Shown here piece by piece: positions 36,017 through 44,934 of a stretch of 64,000 bases of DNA. The stretch comes from an uncultured Nitrospina sp. GTDB lineage: Bacteria; Nitrospinota; Nitrospinia; Nitrospinales; VA-1. Location: NCBI GenBank assembly GCA_937891765.1, contig CALAGQ010000126.1, positions 46,566 to 110,565 of the forward strand. Direction: 5' to 3'. The position numbers were made by a program, and so were the translations under genes. The notes beneath the pieces are model-generated. The model saw nothing but the letters and a program-made list of their open reading frames with translations. It had not been told where the DNA came from and ran no database searches. How positions within the stretch are numbered: position 1 is the first letter of the stretch; each line of letters starts with the position of its first letter.

Positions 36017-37450
36017 ATGGCAATGGAAATGAAAATGAATTTAAACCTGAAGATGAGCCAGAAGCTGGTCATGACGCCCATGCTTCAACAGGCCATCAAG
36101 CTGCTGCCATTGGCACGTCTGGAACTCGCCCAATTAGTAAGACAGGAAATCATAGAAAATCCGGTCCTAGAAGAATTGCTTGAAGATGAAAATGAACAGG
36201 AAGATAGCCAGAACGAAGAACGACCGACTGAAGAACCCGCCACCACACCCGACATGGAACCAGACGCATCCCCTCAGGATCAGGAAATTGACTGGGATAA
36301 TTATTTTCAAGACAACATTGATCGCGGCATGTCGATCGAAAGCTATGCTGAAAAACCTTCTATTGAGGCCACCTACAAAAAAGAAGCTACTTTGGCAGAC
36401 CATCTCATGTGGCAACTGGATTTAACCGTCGACTCTGAAACAGATAAATTTATCGGCTCCTGCATTATTGGTAACATTCAGAACGACGGTTACCTTTGCG
36501 CCAACTTGCAGGAAATCGCTGATATTAGCCAATCCGATGAAGAAAGTGTGTTGCGGGTTCTAAATATTATACAGACTTTTGAACCTACCGGGGTTGCCTC
36601 TCGATCTTTGAAAGAATGCCTGATGATTCAGGCCTGTGCCCTGCCCGACAAAAATCCCTATGTTGAAGTACTCATTGAAAACTATCTTGAGCGACTGGAG
36701 GACAGATACCTGCAAAAGGTTGCCTCTGAGTTAAAAATTGATTTGGAGGAAGTTTTAGAGGCCCTGGAAATCATCAAAGGTTTTTGTCCAAAACCGGGGC
36801 TTTTATTCAGTTCCGAAGGCGTCGATTATGTGGTTCCCGACCTTGTGGTAATAAAAACAGCTGAGGGTTACGATGTGGCCTTGAACGATGAAGGAGTTCC
36901 CAACCTGCGAATCAGCTCTTATTATCACAACCTGTTAAAAACTACCAAAGAGGGGCAGACCAAGGAATATCTGGAAGACAAATACCGATCCGCTTTATGG
37001 CTGATTAAAAGTATCGATCAGAGAAGACAAACCATCTACAAAGTCGGGAAAAGTATCGTAAAACTGCAAAAGGATTTTTTAGACAGCGGTTTGTCCTATT
37101 TGCAACCCATGGTTCTGAAGGATGTGGCCAAGGATATTGAAATGCATGAATCTACGGTAAGCAGAATCACCACCAACAAATATATAGATACACCGCAGGG
37201 AGTTTTCGAACTGAAATTCTTTTTCCATAGCGGCATCAAGTCCTATATGGGCAGCTCCATGTCCTCCATCCGTGTAAAAAATATGATTAAAGAAATCATC
37301 ATTGAGGAAGACAAGAATAATCCTTTGACAGATGACCAAATGGTGGAGGCATTAATGAGAAAAAATGCTAAAATAGCGAGAAGAACAATCACCAAATACC
37401 GAAAAGAGCTGAATATTCCACCTGCGAGCAAGAGAAAAAAGTTGTTTTAA
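36017..37450 (+). CDS. rpoN: RNA polymerase sigma-54 factor
   Basis: 477 residues. The N-terminal Gln/Leu-rich activator-interacting region (KMSQKLVMTPMLQQAIKLLPL), an acidic linker (about 50-90), the core-binding domain, the HTH with STVSRITTNKYIDTPQG, and the C-terminal RpoN box ARRTITKYRKEL. It directs polymerase to -24/-12 promoters and needs NtrC-type activators, one of which is encoded at 12079. GGGAG precedes the start. Same transcript as lptB by position. Confidence 0.98.
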   Translation: MAMEMKMNLNLKMSQKLVMTPMLQQAIKLLPLARLELAQLVRQEIIENPVLEELLEDENEQEDSQNEERPTEEPATTPDMEPDASPQDQEIDWDNYFQDNIDRGMSIESYAEKPSIEATYKKEATLADHLMWQLDLTVDSETDKFIGSCIIGNIQNDGYLCANLQEIADISQSDEESVLRVLNIIQTFEPTGVASRSLKECLMIQACALPDKNPYVEVLIENYLERLEDRYLQKVASELKIDLEEVLEALEIIKGFCPKPGLLFSSEGVDYVVPDLVVIKTAEGYDVALNDEGVPNLRISSYYHNLLKTTKEGQTKEYLEDKYRSALWLIKSIDQRRQTIYKVGKSIVKLQKDFLDSGLSYLQPMVLKDVAKDIEMHESTVSRITTNKYIDTPQGVFELKFFFHSGIKSYMGSSMSSIRVKNMIKEIIIEEDKNNPLTDDQMVEALMRKNAKIARRTITKYRKELNIPPASKRKKLF

Positions 37451-37531
37451 TTTCCCCTGCCTTTTAGTAACTTATGCACCTTTAGCGTGCTTTAATCACC
37501 ATACGCGTTGACGTTTTTTTGGGAGAGATCG

Positions 37532-37861
37532 ATGAAACTGACTGTAGCTGGACGAAATATTGAAATCACGGATGGAATCCGGGAGCACTTGCAAAGCAAA
37601 ATGGGTAAGACCATCAGCGAACTGGGTGAAAAAGCAGACGTCCACGTAGCATTGTCTGTAGAGAAGCACCGGCATTTTGCGGAGATCACAGTAAAAACAA
37701 AAGGGTTCACGGTACACAGCAAAGATGAGACCGACGACCTCTATGCTTCGATGGACAGTGCCTTGGTAAAAATTGAAAAACAGCTTCGAAAACATAAAGA
37801 AAAAGCCCAGGATCTTAGAATCAAAAAAGGCTCGCAGTCCAAAGCGAGAGACCTGGACTGA
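37532..37861 (+). CDS. hpf: Ribosome hibernation-promoting factor, short form
   Basis: 109 residues from the ATG at 37532; an upstream TTG is less likely. The S30AE domain is complete: LTVAGRNIEITDGIREHLQSKM, and HFAEITVKTKGFTVHSKDETDDLYASMDSA. It binds the 30S subunit and stabilises idle ribosomes. There is no C-terminal dimerisation domain, as in gamma-proteobacterial HPF/YfiA. Position after rpoN is conserved in many bacteria. Confidence 0.95.
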   Translation: MKLTVAGRNIEITDGIREHLQSKMGKTISELGEKADVHVALSVEKHRHFAEITVKTKGFTVHSKDETDDLYASMDSALVKIEKQLRKHKEKAQDLRIKKGSQSKARDLD

Positions 37862-37893
37862 ACCAACATTATCCATAATTTGCTCCCATTAAA

Positions 37894-38358
37894 ATGAAAA
37901 TTGACGATATTTTAAAAAAGGACTCAATCATTGCCAATTTGGTCGGGACCAATAAGGAAGAAGTCCTCCGTGAAATCACCGATTTCCTGCAAAATCAGGG
38001 CATGATCAAAGATAAGGAGACTTTGCTCAATACCTTGGTGGAGAGGGAAAAACTGGGAAGCACCGGGATTGGTGAAAATGTAGCCATTCCTCACGGAAAG
38101 TCCGATGAGCTTTCCCAGATCATCACGGTCTTTGGACGGTCCTTAAATGGCTTGGACTTTGAGGCTCTGGATCAAAAACCTGTTCATTTTGTATGCATGG
38201 TTATCGCCCCTTCCAATTCCACAGGACAACATTTAAAAGCGCTGGCTCGCATATCCAGGATTTTCAAAAACCAGAATTTGCGCGATGGCATTCTAAAATT
38301 ACAAAACGCAGATCAAATCTATTCACTTCTTCTGGAAGAAGACTCAAAGTTTATTTAA
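37894..38358 (+). CDS. ptsN: PTS-Ntr EIIA component
   Basis: 154 residues. EIIA type-2 domain with phosphorylatable His67 in ENVAIPHGKSDE and the REKLGSTGIG loop. EIIA-Ntr takes phosphate from an HPr-like protein and acts as a regulator of potassium, nitrogen or carbon functions rather than as a sugar transporter. It is followed at once by ptsI; the hprK, rapZ or HPr genes found here in many relatives are absent. Confidence 0.94.
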   Translation: MKIDDILKKDSIIANLVGTNKEEVLREITDFLQNQGMIKDKETLLNTLVEREKLGSTGIGENVAIPHGKSDELSQIITVFGRSLNGLDFEALDQKPVHFVCMVIAPSNSTGQHLKALARISRIFKNQNLRDGILKLQNADQIYSLLLEEDSKFI

Positions 38359-38364
38359 TTGACC

Positions 38365-40134
38365 ATGAAAGGTATCGCCGTATCAAAGGGAGTTGCAATC
38401 GGAAAAGCGTATCTGCTTGATTCAACCAAGTTCTGCATCATCAAGCATCAGGTCAGTGAGCTTGAAGTAGAAAAAGAGGTTGCGCGCTTTCGCGAAGCCA
38501 TTGAAAAAACCAAGCTCCAAATGGCGGAAATAAAAAAGCGCGCCGAAAAAATTGCCGATAAATATGCGGTTATCCTGGATACCTACACCCTCCTCCTCGA
38601 TGATGACATTCTGGTTAACGATACCATCGACAATATCCGAAAAAATAAAACCAATGCAGAATGGACCCTCACTCAGACTTTAGATAACTTTCTAAAACTG
38701 TTTGACAATATTAACGATGACTATTTGAAGGGCAAAAAAGACGATCTCGACCTTCTGGTTCAGACCATCCTGAAAAACCTCATTGGCCACTCCCAGGAAT
38801 CGCTGTCCGACATTCATGAGCCAGTCATTATTGCAACCCATTCCCTGAGTCCCTCGGACACCATAATGATGCCCAAAAATTTCGTCAAAGGATTGGTCAC
38901 CGAGTCAGGAGGAAAAACATCCCATGTTGGCATATTTGCCGCAGCGCTTGGAATCCCCGCCATCACCGGAGTTAAAGATCTCACTTCAAAAATTAATTCG
39001 GGAGATCAAATCATTGTTGATGGCATTGATGGTGAGATCATCATAAATCCGTCCAGCGAAACGCTGCAACATTATGCCAAGAAACAGGAGAACTATCGCA
39101 AATACGAAGAAAGATTGTTGACCAATATCCATCAACCGGCAGAAACGCTCGACGGACATCATATCGAACTGCTGGCCAATATTGAGTCCAGTCAGGAAGT
39201 CAAAAACCTGCATAAATTCGGAGTCGAAGGAGTGGGACTTTACCGCACAGAGTTTCTTTATTTGGCAGCAACTACCCTTCCGGGGGAAAGAGAACTCTAT
39301 GAAAATTTCAAGCAGGTTGTCCAGGAAATGGACACTCGGCCTGTAGTCATTCGTACCATGGATATCGGGATGGACAAACAATTCGGCGATGTCAGAGACA
39401 GTAATGAGGACAACCCCGCCCTGGGCCTGCGAGGCATTCGTTTGTCCCTGGCTAAACCCCAGCTATTGATGGATCAGTTGAAAGGTATATTGCGGGCAAG
39501 TTTCTATGGAAATGTGAAGATTCTTTATCCAATGATCTCTTCGGCAACAGAGATTATTCAAGCCAACAAAATCCTGGAAGACGCAAAAAACCAACTACGA
39601 AAAGAACAAATTCCATTTAACGAAGAAATAGAAGTTGGTGCCATGATAGAAACCCCGGCAGCGGCCATCTGCATTGACCATGTTCTCAACGAAGTGGACT
39701 TTATCAGTATTGGCACCAACGACTTGATCCAGTATCTTCTAGCGGTGGACCGGGTCAATGAGAGCGTCGCGCACCTGTATCAGCCCTTTCACCCTGCGGT
39801 ATTGAGATCATTAAGGAACATCATGAAGTCTGCTGAAAAGGCTGGCAAAAAAGTTTCCATTTGTGGAGAGCTAGGAGGAGACCCGATGGCAACTATGCTT
39901 TTACTGGGGCTGGGGAAACTCAGTGATTTGAGCATGGAACCTCATTCAGTTCCAAAAGTAAAAAAAATCATTCGCACTATTCGGCTTGAAGAAGCACAGC
40001 AATTGGCCGATGATGTTTTGGAGATGAGTTGCGCCGACGAAATAACATCCTTCATCACCAATGCAATGAGGGTCCGATTCCCGGAAGATTTTGACCGGGA
40101 TATCAGCTTCGAGGAGAAATTGAGCCCTGCCTGA
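38365..40134 (+). CDS. ptsI: Phosphoenolpyruvate-protein phosphotransferase (enzyme I)
   Basis: 589 residues from the ATG at 38365, six bases after the ptsN stop; a TTG two codons earlier is in frame. N-terminal HPr-binding and swivel domains with His187 in GGKTSHVGIFAAALGIPA, then the PEP-binding barrel with GLYRTEFLYL, MDIGMDKQ and SIGTNDLIQYLLAVDR, and Cys in KVSICGELGGDP. It transfers phosphate from PEP to HPr. It has no GAF domain, so it is EI rather than EI-Ntr in form. No HPr gene is present in the window. Confidence 0.95.
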   Translation: MKGIAVSKGVAIGKAYLLDSTKFCIIKHQVSELEVEKEVARFREAIEKTKLQMAEIKKRAEKIADKYAVILDTYTLLLDDDILVNDTIDNIRKNKTNAEWTLTQTLDNFLKLFDNINDDYLKGKKDDLDLLVQTILKNLIGHSQESLSDIHEPVIIATHSLSPSDTIMMPKNFVKGLVTESGGKTSHVGIFAAALGIPAITGVKDLTSKINSGDQIIVDGIDGEIIINPSSETLQHYAKKQENYRKYEERLLTNIHQPAETLDGHHIELLANIESSQEVKNLHKFGVEGVGLYRTEFLYLAATTLPGERELYENFKQVVQEMDTRPVVIRTMDIGMDKQFGDVRDSNEDNPALGLRGIRLSLAKPQLLMDQLKGILRASFYGNVKILYPMISSATEIIQANKILEDAKNQLRKEQIPFNEEIEVGAMIETPAAAICIDHVLNEVDFISIGTNDLIQYLLAVDRVNESVAHLYQPFHPAVLRSLRNIMKSAEKAGKKVSICGELGGDPMATMLLLGLGKLSDLSMEPHSVPKVKKIIRTIRLEEAQQLADDVLEMSCADEITSFITNAMRVRFPEDFDRDISFEEKLSPA

Positions 40135-40197
40135 CATTACTGAAACGATAAATAAAATATTTGTCTATATTTAACCTTACAAAAAGAGGAAATTTTA

Positions 40198-41358
40198 ATG
40201 AGCTCAGGAAATTATTTGTTCACATCAGAATCTGTATCCGAAGGACATCCCGACAAAATCGCGGATCAGATTTCTGATTCCATTCTGGACGCGATCCTAG
40301 CACAAGACGCCAAAGCAAGAGTTGCTTGTGAAACGATGATCACCACCGGCTTCGCTGTTATTGCTGGAGAAATCTCGACCAAATGTTATGTAGACATCCC
40401 TAAAATCGTCAGAAATACCATCAAAAACATCGGGTTCTCTCACTCTGATATGGGTTTTGATTTTGAAACCTGTGGCGTGATGGTCGCTCTGGACGAACAA
40501 TCCGGGGATATCGCTCAGGGAGTTGACGATGACAAGCGCGAGCAAGGCGCCGGTGATCAGGGCATGATGTTCGGCTATGCGAGCAATGAAACCCCGGAAC
40601 TGATGCCCGCACCCATTATGTATTCGCATCAACTGGTACGCAGGCTTGCTGAATTAAGAAAAAAAGGAACACTCCCCTATTTGAGACCTGACAGTAAATC
40701 CCAGGTCTCGATCAGGTATGAGAACCATAAACCCGTCAGCGTTGAAACAGTCGTCATTTCGACCCAGCATAATCCCGACGTCTCCAATAAGCAATTACGC
40801 GCTGAAATCACGGAACTCGTGATCCAAAAAGTCATCCCCAAAAAGCTGCAACACAAAAAAATGAAAGTGCATATCAACCCAACCGGACGCTTTATTATTG
40901 GCGGCCCGCACGGAGATTGTGGCTTAACAGGAAGAAAAATTATCGTGGATACTTATGGCGGATTCGCCCGGCATGGTGGAGGCGCCTTTTCGGGGAAAGA
41001 CCCATCCAAGGTTGACCGCTCCGCCGCTTATATGGCCCGCTACATCGCCAAAAATCTGGTTGCAGCCAAGGTGGCTGACCGATGCGAAGTTCAACTGGCC
41101 TACGCCATTGGGGTTGCTGACCCTGTTTCAGTTTGTGTAGAAACTTTTGGAACCCATAACATCGACCCGGATATTCTGGAAGACTTGGTCCGTTCCCATT
41201 TCAACCTCAAACCCGCAGGCATTGTTAAAACGCTGGATCTCTTAAAACCCCGTTACCTGCCAACTGCAGCTTATGGGCATTTTGGCAGAAAAGAAAGTTC
41301 TTTCACGTGGGAGAAAACAGATAAAGCCAAAGCCATCAAAAAGGATGCGGGATTGTAA
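40198..41358 (+). CDS. metK: S-adenosylmethionine synthetase
   Basis: 386 residues. N-terminal [22 protein letters not shown]-binding [12 protein letters not shown], and the P-loop-like [19 protein letters not shown]. It makes S-adenosylmethionine from methionine and ATP. An AGAGGAAA ribosome site lies seven bases before the ATG. The gap to ptsI (63 bp) is too short for a riboswitch. Confidence 0.98.
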   Translation: MSSGNYLFTSESVSEGHPDKIADQISDSILDAILAQDAKARVACETMITTGFAVIAGEISTKCYVDIPKIVRNTIKNIGFSHSDMGFDFETCGVMVALDEQSGDIAQGVDDDKREQGAGDQGMMFGYASNETPELMPAPIMYSHQLVRRLAELRKKGTLPYLRPDSKSQVSIRYENHKPVSVETVVISTQHNPDVSNKQLRAEITELVIQKVIPKKLQHKKMKVHINPTGRFIIGGPHGDCGLTGRKIIVDTYGGFARHGGGAFSGKDPSKVDRSAAYMARYIAKNLVAAKVADRCEVQLAYAIGVADPVSVCVETFGTHNIDPDILEDLVRSHFNLKPAGIVKTLDLLKPRYLPTAAYGHFGRKESSFTWEKTDKAKAIKKDAGL

Positions 41359-41382
41359 AAAAGGAAGGAAACGGTTTTGATC

Positions 41383-41416
41383 GGGGGCGATGAGGGTCGA
41401 CTCAGGCCACGCCCCC
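41383..41416. other. GC-rich hairpin between metK and the CheY-like gene
   Basis: GGGGGCG (41383-41389) pairs with CGCCCCC (41410-41416), 20-base loop, between converging genes. It encodes the last residues (GGVA) of the CheY-like protein. This resembles the placement of the dispersed repeat, though the middle does not align well. Confidence 0.4.
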
Positions 41417-41788
41417 AAAAACCACTTGTTTAATTTTGCTGCTTAGATTTTCCGGATTAACAGGTTTTACCAGATATTCTTTAATACCCGCCTGCACAGC
41501 CTCAATGACTTTATCCCGCTCTTTTTCGGCAGTGATCAATAAGAAAGGGATATCACTCCATTTCCGGTTTTTACTCAGTGCTTTAAAAAAGTCAAGACCA
41601 TCCATCTTGGGCATATGCCAGTCAGAAATAATGAGATCAAAAGGCTTTTGCTCGAGTTCCTTTAACGCCGCTTCCCCATCTTCACTCAAGACCACATTCA
41701 TATAGCCGAGTTTTTTCAAGGTTCGGCGCAAGAATAAGCGAGTTGTTAGAAGATCTTCAACAATTAAAATATTAATGTCATAATTCAT
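41402..41788 (-). CDS. CheY-like single-domain response regulator
   Basis: 128 residues from the ATG at 41788, which has AGGA five bases before it. Receiver domain with acidic pair near Glu11-Asp12, phospho-acceptor Asp56 (ISDWHMPKMDG), Thr in LLITAEK and Lys in LVKPVN. The DWHMPKMDG form is that of chemotaxis CheY. No output domain and no chemotaxis genes nearby, so its partner kinase is unknown. Confidence 0.93.
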   Translation of the reverse strand: MNYDINILIVEDLLTTRLFLRRTLKKLGYMNVVLSEDGEAALKELEQKPFDLIISDWHMPKMDGLDFFKALSKNRKWSDIPFLLITAEKERDKVIEAVQAGIKEYLVKPVNPENLSSKIKQVVFGGVA

Positions 41789-41925
41789 AGAGTTCCTAGG
41801 CATACGACTATTAATTTTACCATCGATAACAGATTTACTGTAACACAATCCCAAATATAAGGAAAACTTATTGATTTATAACAGTATTTGCCCAAATATA
41901 CTGTTCTTTCGAAGGAAATCTCTCC

Positions 41926-42954
41926 TTGCAGAATAATAAAATTCGCATTGGAATTATTGGTGCCGGGCAAAATACCCGGAAAATGCATCTGCCCAAACTA
42001 CTGGCTCTGCCTGATGTGGAAGTCCGGGAAGTCGCCAACCGAACTGTCGGTTCCGCGAAAATTTCTGCTGAAGAATTTAATATAGCGACCGTCCGCGAGT
42101 CTTGGCAAGAAGTGGCCACCTCTCCCGACTTGGATGCAGTCGTCATAGGAACTTGGCCCAATCTTCATTGTCCCGCCACCTGCCTGGCTCTTCAATCGGG
42201 GAAACATGTCTTGTGTGAAGCGCGCATGGCCATTAATCACGCCGAAGCCCGGAAAATGCTGGACACTTCCATGGCCAATCCTGATCTTGTCGCGCAACTG
42301 GTTCCCGCTCCCTTTTCCCTTCAAGCCGATACCATGATCGCCAATATGATTGGAGATTTGGGGAGGATTTTATTTTTTCATGTAGACTATCAATCTCTTG
42401 CGCTGCCACAAAAAACCCTGCATTGGAGACGGAACACAAAATTTAGCGGTATGAACATCATGACATTGGGAATCATATATGAAACCCTGCTCCGCTGGTT
42501 GCCTGCCGCCCAATGGGTCAAGGCAGAAGCCCGGATTTTTCACGACACGACCATAGATCCAGAAACCGGTGAGTCGGTAAAAATAGAAATTCCAGACTAC
42601 CTCTCGGTGCAGATGTGTTTGCAGGGGGGAATTCCCGGGACACTGCTAATCAGCGAAACTGGCTCTCACTCAGGCAAACCCACTATCAAAATCGTCGGGG
42701 AAAAGGGAGCCTTGGTTCTGGAGTTGGTCCCGGACGGAAAATTATACTTTAGCCATCGCGACCAAACTGAAGAAGTCTCTATTCCCTCAAACCTGCGCGG
42801 AAGCTGGAAAGTTGAAGAAGAGTTTATCAACGCGATCAGAAATAAAAAGCCATTCTCCCACACCTCATTTTCGACCGGAGTGGAATACATGCGCTTTACC
42901 GAAGCGATCTATCGCAGCTACCGCAACAACGGCACTCGGGTGCCTCTGCCCTGA
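41926..42954 (+). CDS. Gfo/Idh/MocA-family oxidoreductase
   Basis: 342 residues from a TTG at 41926 with AAGGA ten bases upstream. Rossmann motif IGIIGAGQNTRKMHLP at the N-terminus, then AVVIGTWPNLHCP and GKHVLCEARMA, followed by the alpha/beta GFO_IDH_MocA C-terminal domain. Family members oxidise or reduce sugars and related alcohols with NAD(P). The usual catalytic EKP motif reads EARMA here, so the Lys is missing. The substrate is unknown and the gene stands alone. Confidence 0.88.
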   Translation: MQNNKIRIGIIGAGQNTRKMHLPKLLALPDVEVREVANRTVGSAKISAEEFNIATVRESWQEVATSPDLDAVVIGTWPNLHCPATCLALQSGKHVLCEARMAINHAEARKMLDTSMANPDLVAQLVPAPFSLQADTMIANMIGDLGRILFFHVDYQSLALPQKTLHWRRNTKFSGMNIMTLGIIYETLLRWLPAAQWVKAEARIFHDTTIDPETGESVKIEIPDYLSVQMCLQGGIPGTLLISETGSHSGKPTIKIVGEKGALVLELVPDGKLYFSHRDQTEEVSIPSNLRGSWKVEEEFINAIRNKKPFSHTSFSTGVEYMRFTEAIYRSYRNNGTRVPLP

Positions 42955-42966
42955 ATGATGCTTCCC

Positions 42967-43710
42967 TTACCCATTAAAGCGTCCAATTGCTAAAAAAGCA
43001 CTCCCGGCATAAACCTCTTCAATAGTCTGAACAACGAAACCTGCCCTTTCCATTTCTTCGGTAAGCTCTTCGCGCCTATAGGCCTTCCATTCCCCCGACC
43101 TGAGTTGCTTTTGTATGAACCGCAGCCCTACAGCCTTGGTGAAAGGATAAATCAGACATCGCTTAATGAGACTAGCCATGAGCCCATGGCGATCCCTGAC
43201 CAGTCGGATACTTTCCTCAATAATAGAATCCGCATCATAATCGACAGAGGGATTTACGAGAATGAGCAATCCGTCCGGCTTCATGACAGCTTTCAAAATA
43301 GCCAAAGCTTTCTGCCTTTTTTCAGAGGACGCGAGGGTATAAAGTGAAAAATGTCCGACGACCACATCAAACTCTTGTCCCTTCAAGGGAAAAGAAGATG
43401 TTAAGTCGGACTGAAAACAGGAAACCCGGTTGGCAATCCCCAGCCTCTTAGCACGAAGCATCGCCTGCCCCACTCCCGCTTTAAGAATATCCAGCCCGGT
43501 ATAAAGCATGCCTTCCCGAATACGTTTTGCCAGAAAATGCAAAAGCAGACCGGACCCACAACCCGCATCCAACAGGTTCAAAGATTTCCCATCCGGCAAA
43601 GCGGCAACCACACGCCGCATAGATTCAAAATAGGACTCTGGAGACAATCGGTCATAGAGGCTCGACTGAAACCCCACCATCCAATAGTTCCTGCTGTGAA
43701 ACTTACTCAT
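42967..43710 (-). CDS. Class I SAM-dependent methyltransferase
   Basis: 247 residues. SAM-binding motif I LLDAGCGSGLLLHFLA near residue 43, motif II-like GLDILKAG and VVVGHFSLYTLAS as motif IV, then a C-terminal extension with FVVQTIEEVYAGSAFLAIG. It is of the small-molecule (ubiquinone/menaquinone-like) type; the acceptor cannot be told. It ends 12 bp from the converging Gfo/Idh gene. Confidence 0.88.
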   Translation of the reverse strand: MSKFHSRNYWMVGFQSSLYDRLSPESYFESMRRVVAALPDGKSLNLLDAGCGSGLLLHFLAKRIREGMLYTGLDILKAGVGQAMLRAKRLGIANRVSCFQSDLTSSFPLKGQEFDVVVGHFSLYTLASSEKRQKALAILKAVMKPDGLLILVNPSVDYDADSIIEESIRLVRDRHGLMASLIKRCLIYPFTKAVGLRFIQKQLRSGEWKAYRREELTEEMERAGFVVQTIEEVYAGSAFLAIGRFNG

Positions 43711-43797
43711 ACTTTCCCTGATAAATAAAATTTCAACCGCTTGTCAGTCACCTGGCAAAAGAATATACTGATCGTTGTAACCAAAAGGAGTAATTTA

Positions 43798-44235
43798 ATG
43801 GCAAAAAAACCTTTTATCAATAAACACGGGTTTGTTGAATACCCGTTTCTCCATGACGACCGCAAACAACAGAACTGGTGGTTTTATAATCTACTGGAAG
43901 ACCACCTCAAACGCCGGGCGAGGCAAAAGATAGGCCCTAATTATACCCGCGATGACTGCGAAGATGATTTCAAAAGAATCCTGGCCGAAACCAATCTGAA
44001 ATTTTTTGTCCTGCTCCCTTCAGGAATGGGAATGGAGTTCAAGCTGATCGGAAAATATAAAACCCCTGAACTCATCGAAATCGAAGACCCTGTCCCGTAC
44101 ATCACCGAAAAATATGGCGGCGGCAAATTCAAGGTCAACATCTATCACGAAGGCACCTTCTGTGGCACAGAAAATTTTAAAGCCCATGGTGATCCCAAGT
44201 GGGTTGAGATAGAAGATGATAATCCCACAGGCTGA
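43798..44235 (+). CDS. Unknown small protein
   Basis: 145 residues from the ATG at 43798, which has a perfect AAGGAG seven bases upstream. No family recognised. N-terminal half is charged and aromatic (YPFLHDDRKQQNWWFYNLLEDHLKRRARQ), the C-terminal half Gly-rich with alternating strands (YKTPELIEIEDPVPYITEKYGGG). No signal peptide or membrane helix. The next small gene overlaps it by 20 bp, implying joint translation. Confidence 0.7.
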   Translation: MAKKPFINKHGFVEYPFLHDDRKQQNWWFYNLLEDHLKRRARQKIGPNYTRDDCEDDFKRILAETNLKFFVLLPSGMGMEFKLIGKYKTPELIEIEDPVPYITEKYGGGKFKVNIYHEGTFCGTENFKAHGDPKWVEIEDDNPTG

Positions 44236-44512
44236 AAATAGCCATATACCTTTGGATAACATCAAGCTCATTTATTTTGTGGGTTGTCCAAATTATGAGG
44301 CGGCAAGAACCCTTCTATTAAATTCAGGCTATGATTTTGAAGAAGTTAACCAAAGTGATCTTCCTGAAAACCATCCATCCAAACATTACAGCTCACCCAC
44401 CATTTTAAAAAACGAAAAGCTCATTATCGGTGAGAAAATGGATTCTTTGGCAGGAGGTTGCTCCATCAAATTGCCCGATGATGTGGAATTAAGAAAGAAG
44501 CTGGCAACATAA
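44216..44512 (+). CDS. Thioredoxin-fold-like small protein (single-Cys CPNY)
   Basis: 98 residues. It begins with a beta strand and a CPNY motif followed by a helix (IYFVGCPNYEAARTLLLNSG), then SSPTILKNEKLIIGE as the cis-Pro region. This resembles glutaredoxin/thioredoxin-like proteins with one active-site Cys. A second Cys lies in GGCSIKLP near residue 82. Function unknown. It overlaps the preceding gene by 20 bp and converges on the Rieske gene 5 bp away. Confidence 0.65.
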   Translation: MIIPQAENSHIPLDNIKLIYFVGCPNYEAARTLLLNSGYDFEEVNQSDLPENHPSKHYSSPTILKNEKLIIGEKMDSLAGGCSIKLPDDVELRKKLAT

Positions 44513-44517
44513 GAAGT

Positions 44518-44934
44518 TCAATCCAGTTCTTCCTCTCGATTGCGCGGCTTCTGAATGATGGGGACACTGAACTTGAGGCTCGCTGGCAAGGTGGCGGCTT
44601 TTTTTCCGTAAGCGATATTCCCGCTTTCCCCTTCCAGTCCAATATAAATATTTTCGTTTTTGACTTTTACCGGATAGGTCGGGATAAACAGTTCCGGGTT
44701 CTGCATATTAGCCCCGCTCTCCAGCTTAAAACGCCATTCATGATTCGGGCAGATCACAATGCCTTCTTCAATACGCCCTTCCCCTAAAGGCGCACCTCTG
44801 TGCGGGCACTTGTTGGCAACGGCGTAATATTTCCCCTTATAATTAAAAAGAGCAATCTCATCCTTACCCGCTGATATGATGGCGGACTTGCCAATCGGGA
44901 GATCCTCCTCGCTCATAACTTTGACGTATTTCAT
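44518..44934 (-). CDS. Rieske 2Fe-2S domain protein
   Basis: 138 residues. Rieske cluster ligands Cys43/His45 (CPHRGAPL) and Cys62/His65 (CPNHEWRF), 17 residues apart, as in soluble NirD-like and dioxygenase ferredoxins. The tail after residue 95 is Lys/Pro-rich. No signal peptide, so it is a cytoplasmic electron carrier. The start overlaps the tig stop by 4 bp (ATGA), which suggests coupling, though no functional link to trigger factor is known. Confidence 0.92.
   Translation of the reverse strand: MKYVKVMSEEDLPIGKSAIISAGKDEIALFNYKGKYYAVANKCPHRGAPLGEGRIEEGIVICPNHEWRFKLESGANMQNPELFIPTYPVKVKNENIYIGLEGESGNIAYGKKAATLPASLKFSVPIIQKPRNREEELD

Noticed and set aside
40135..40197. SAM riboswitch before metK
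   Set aside because: The 63-bp gap is too short and lacks the required paired helices.
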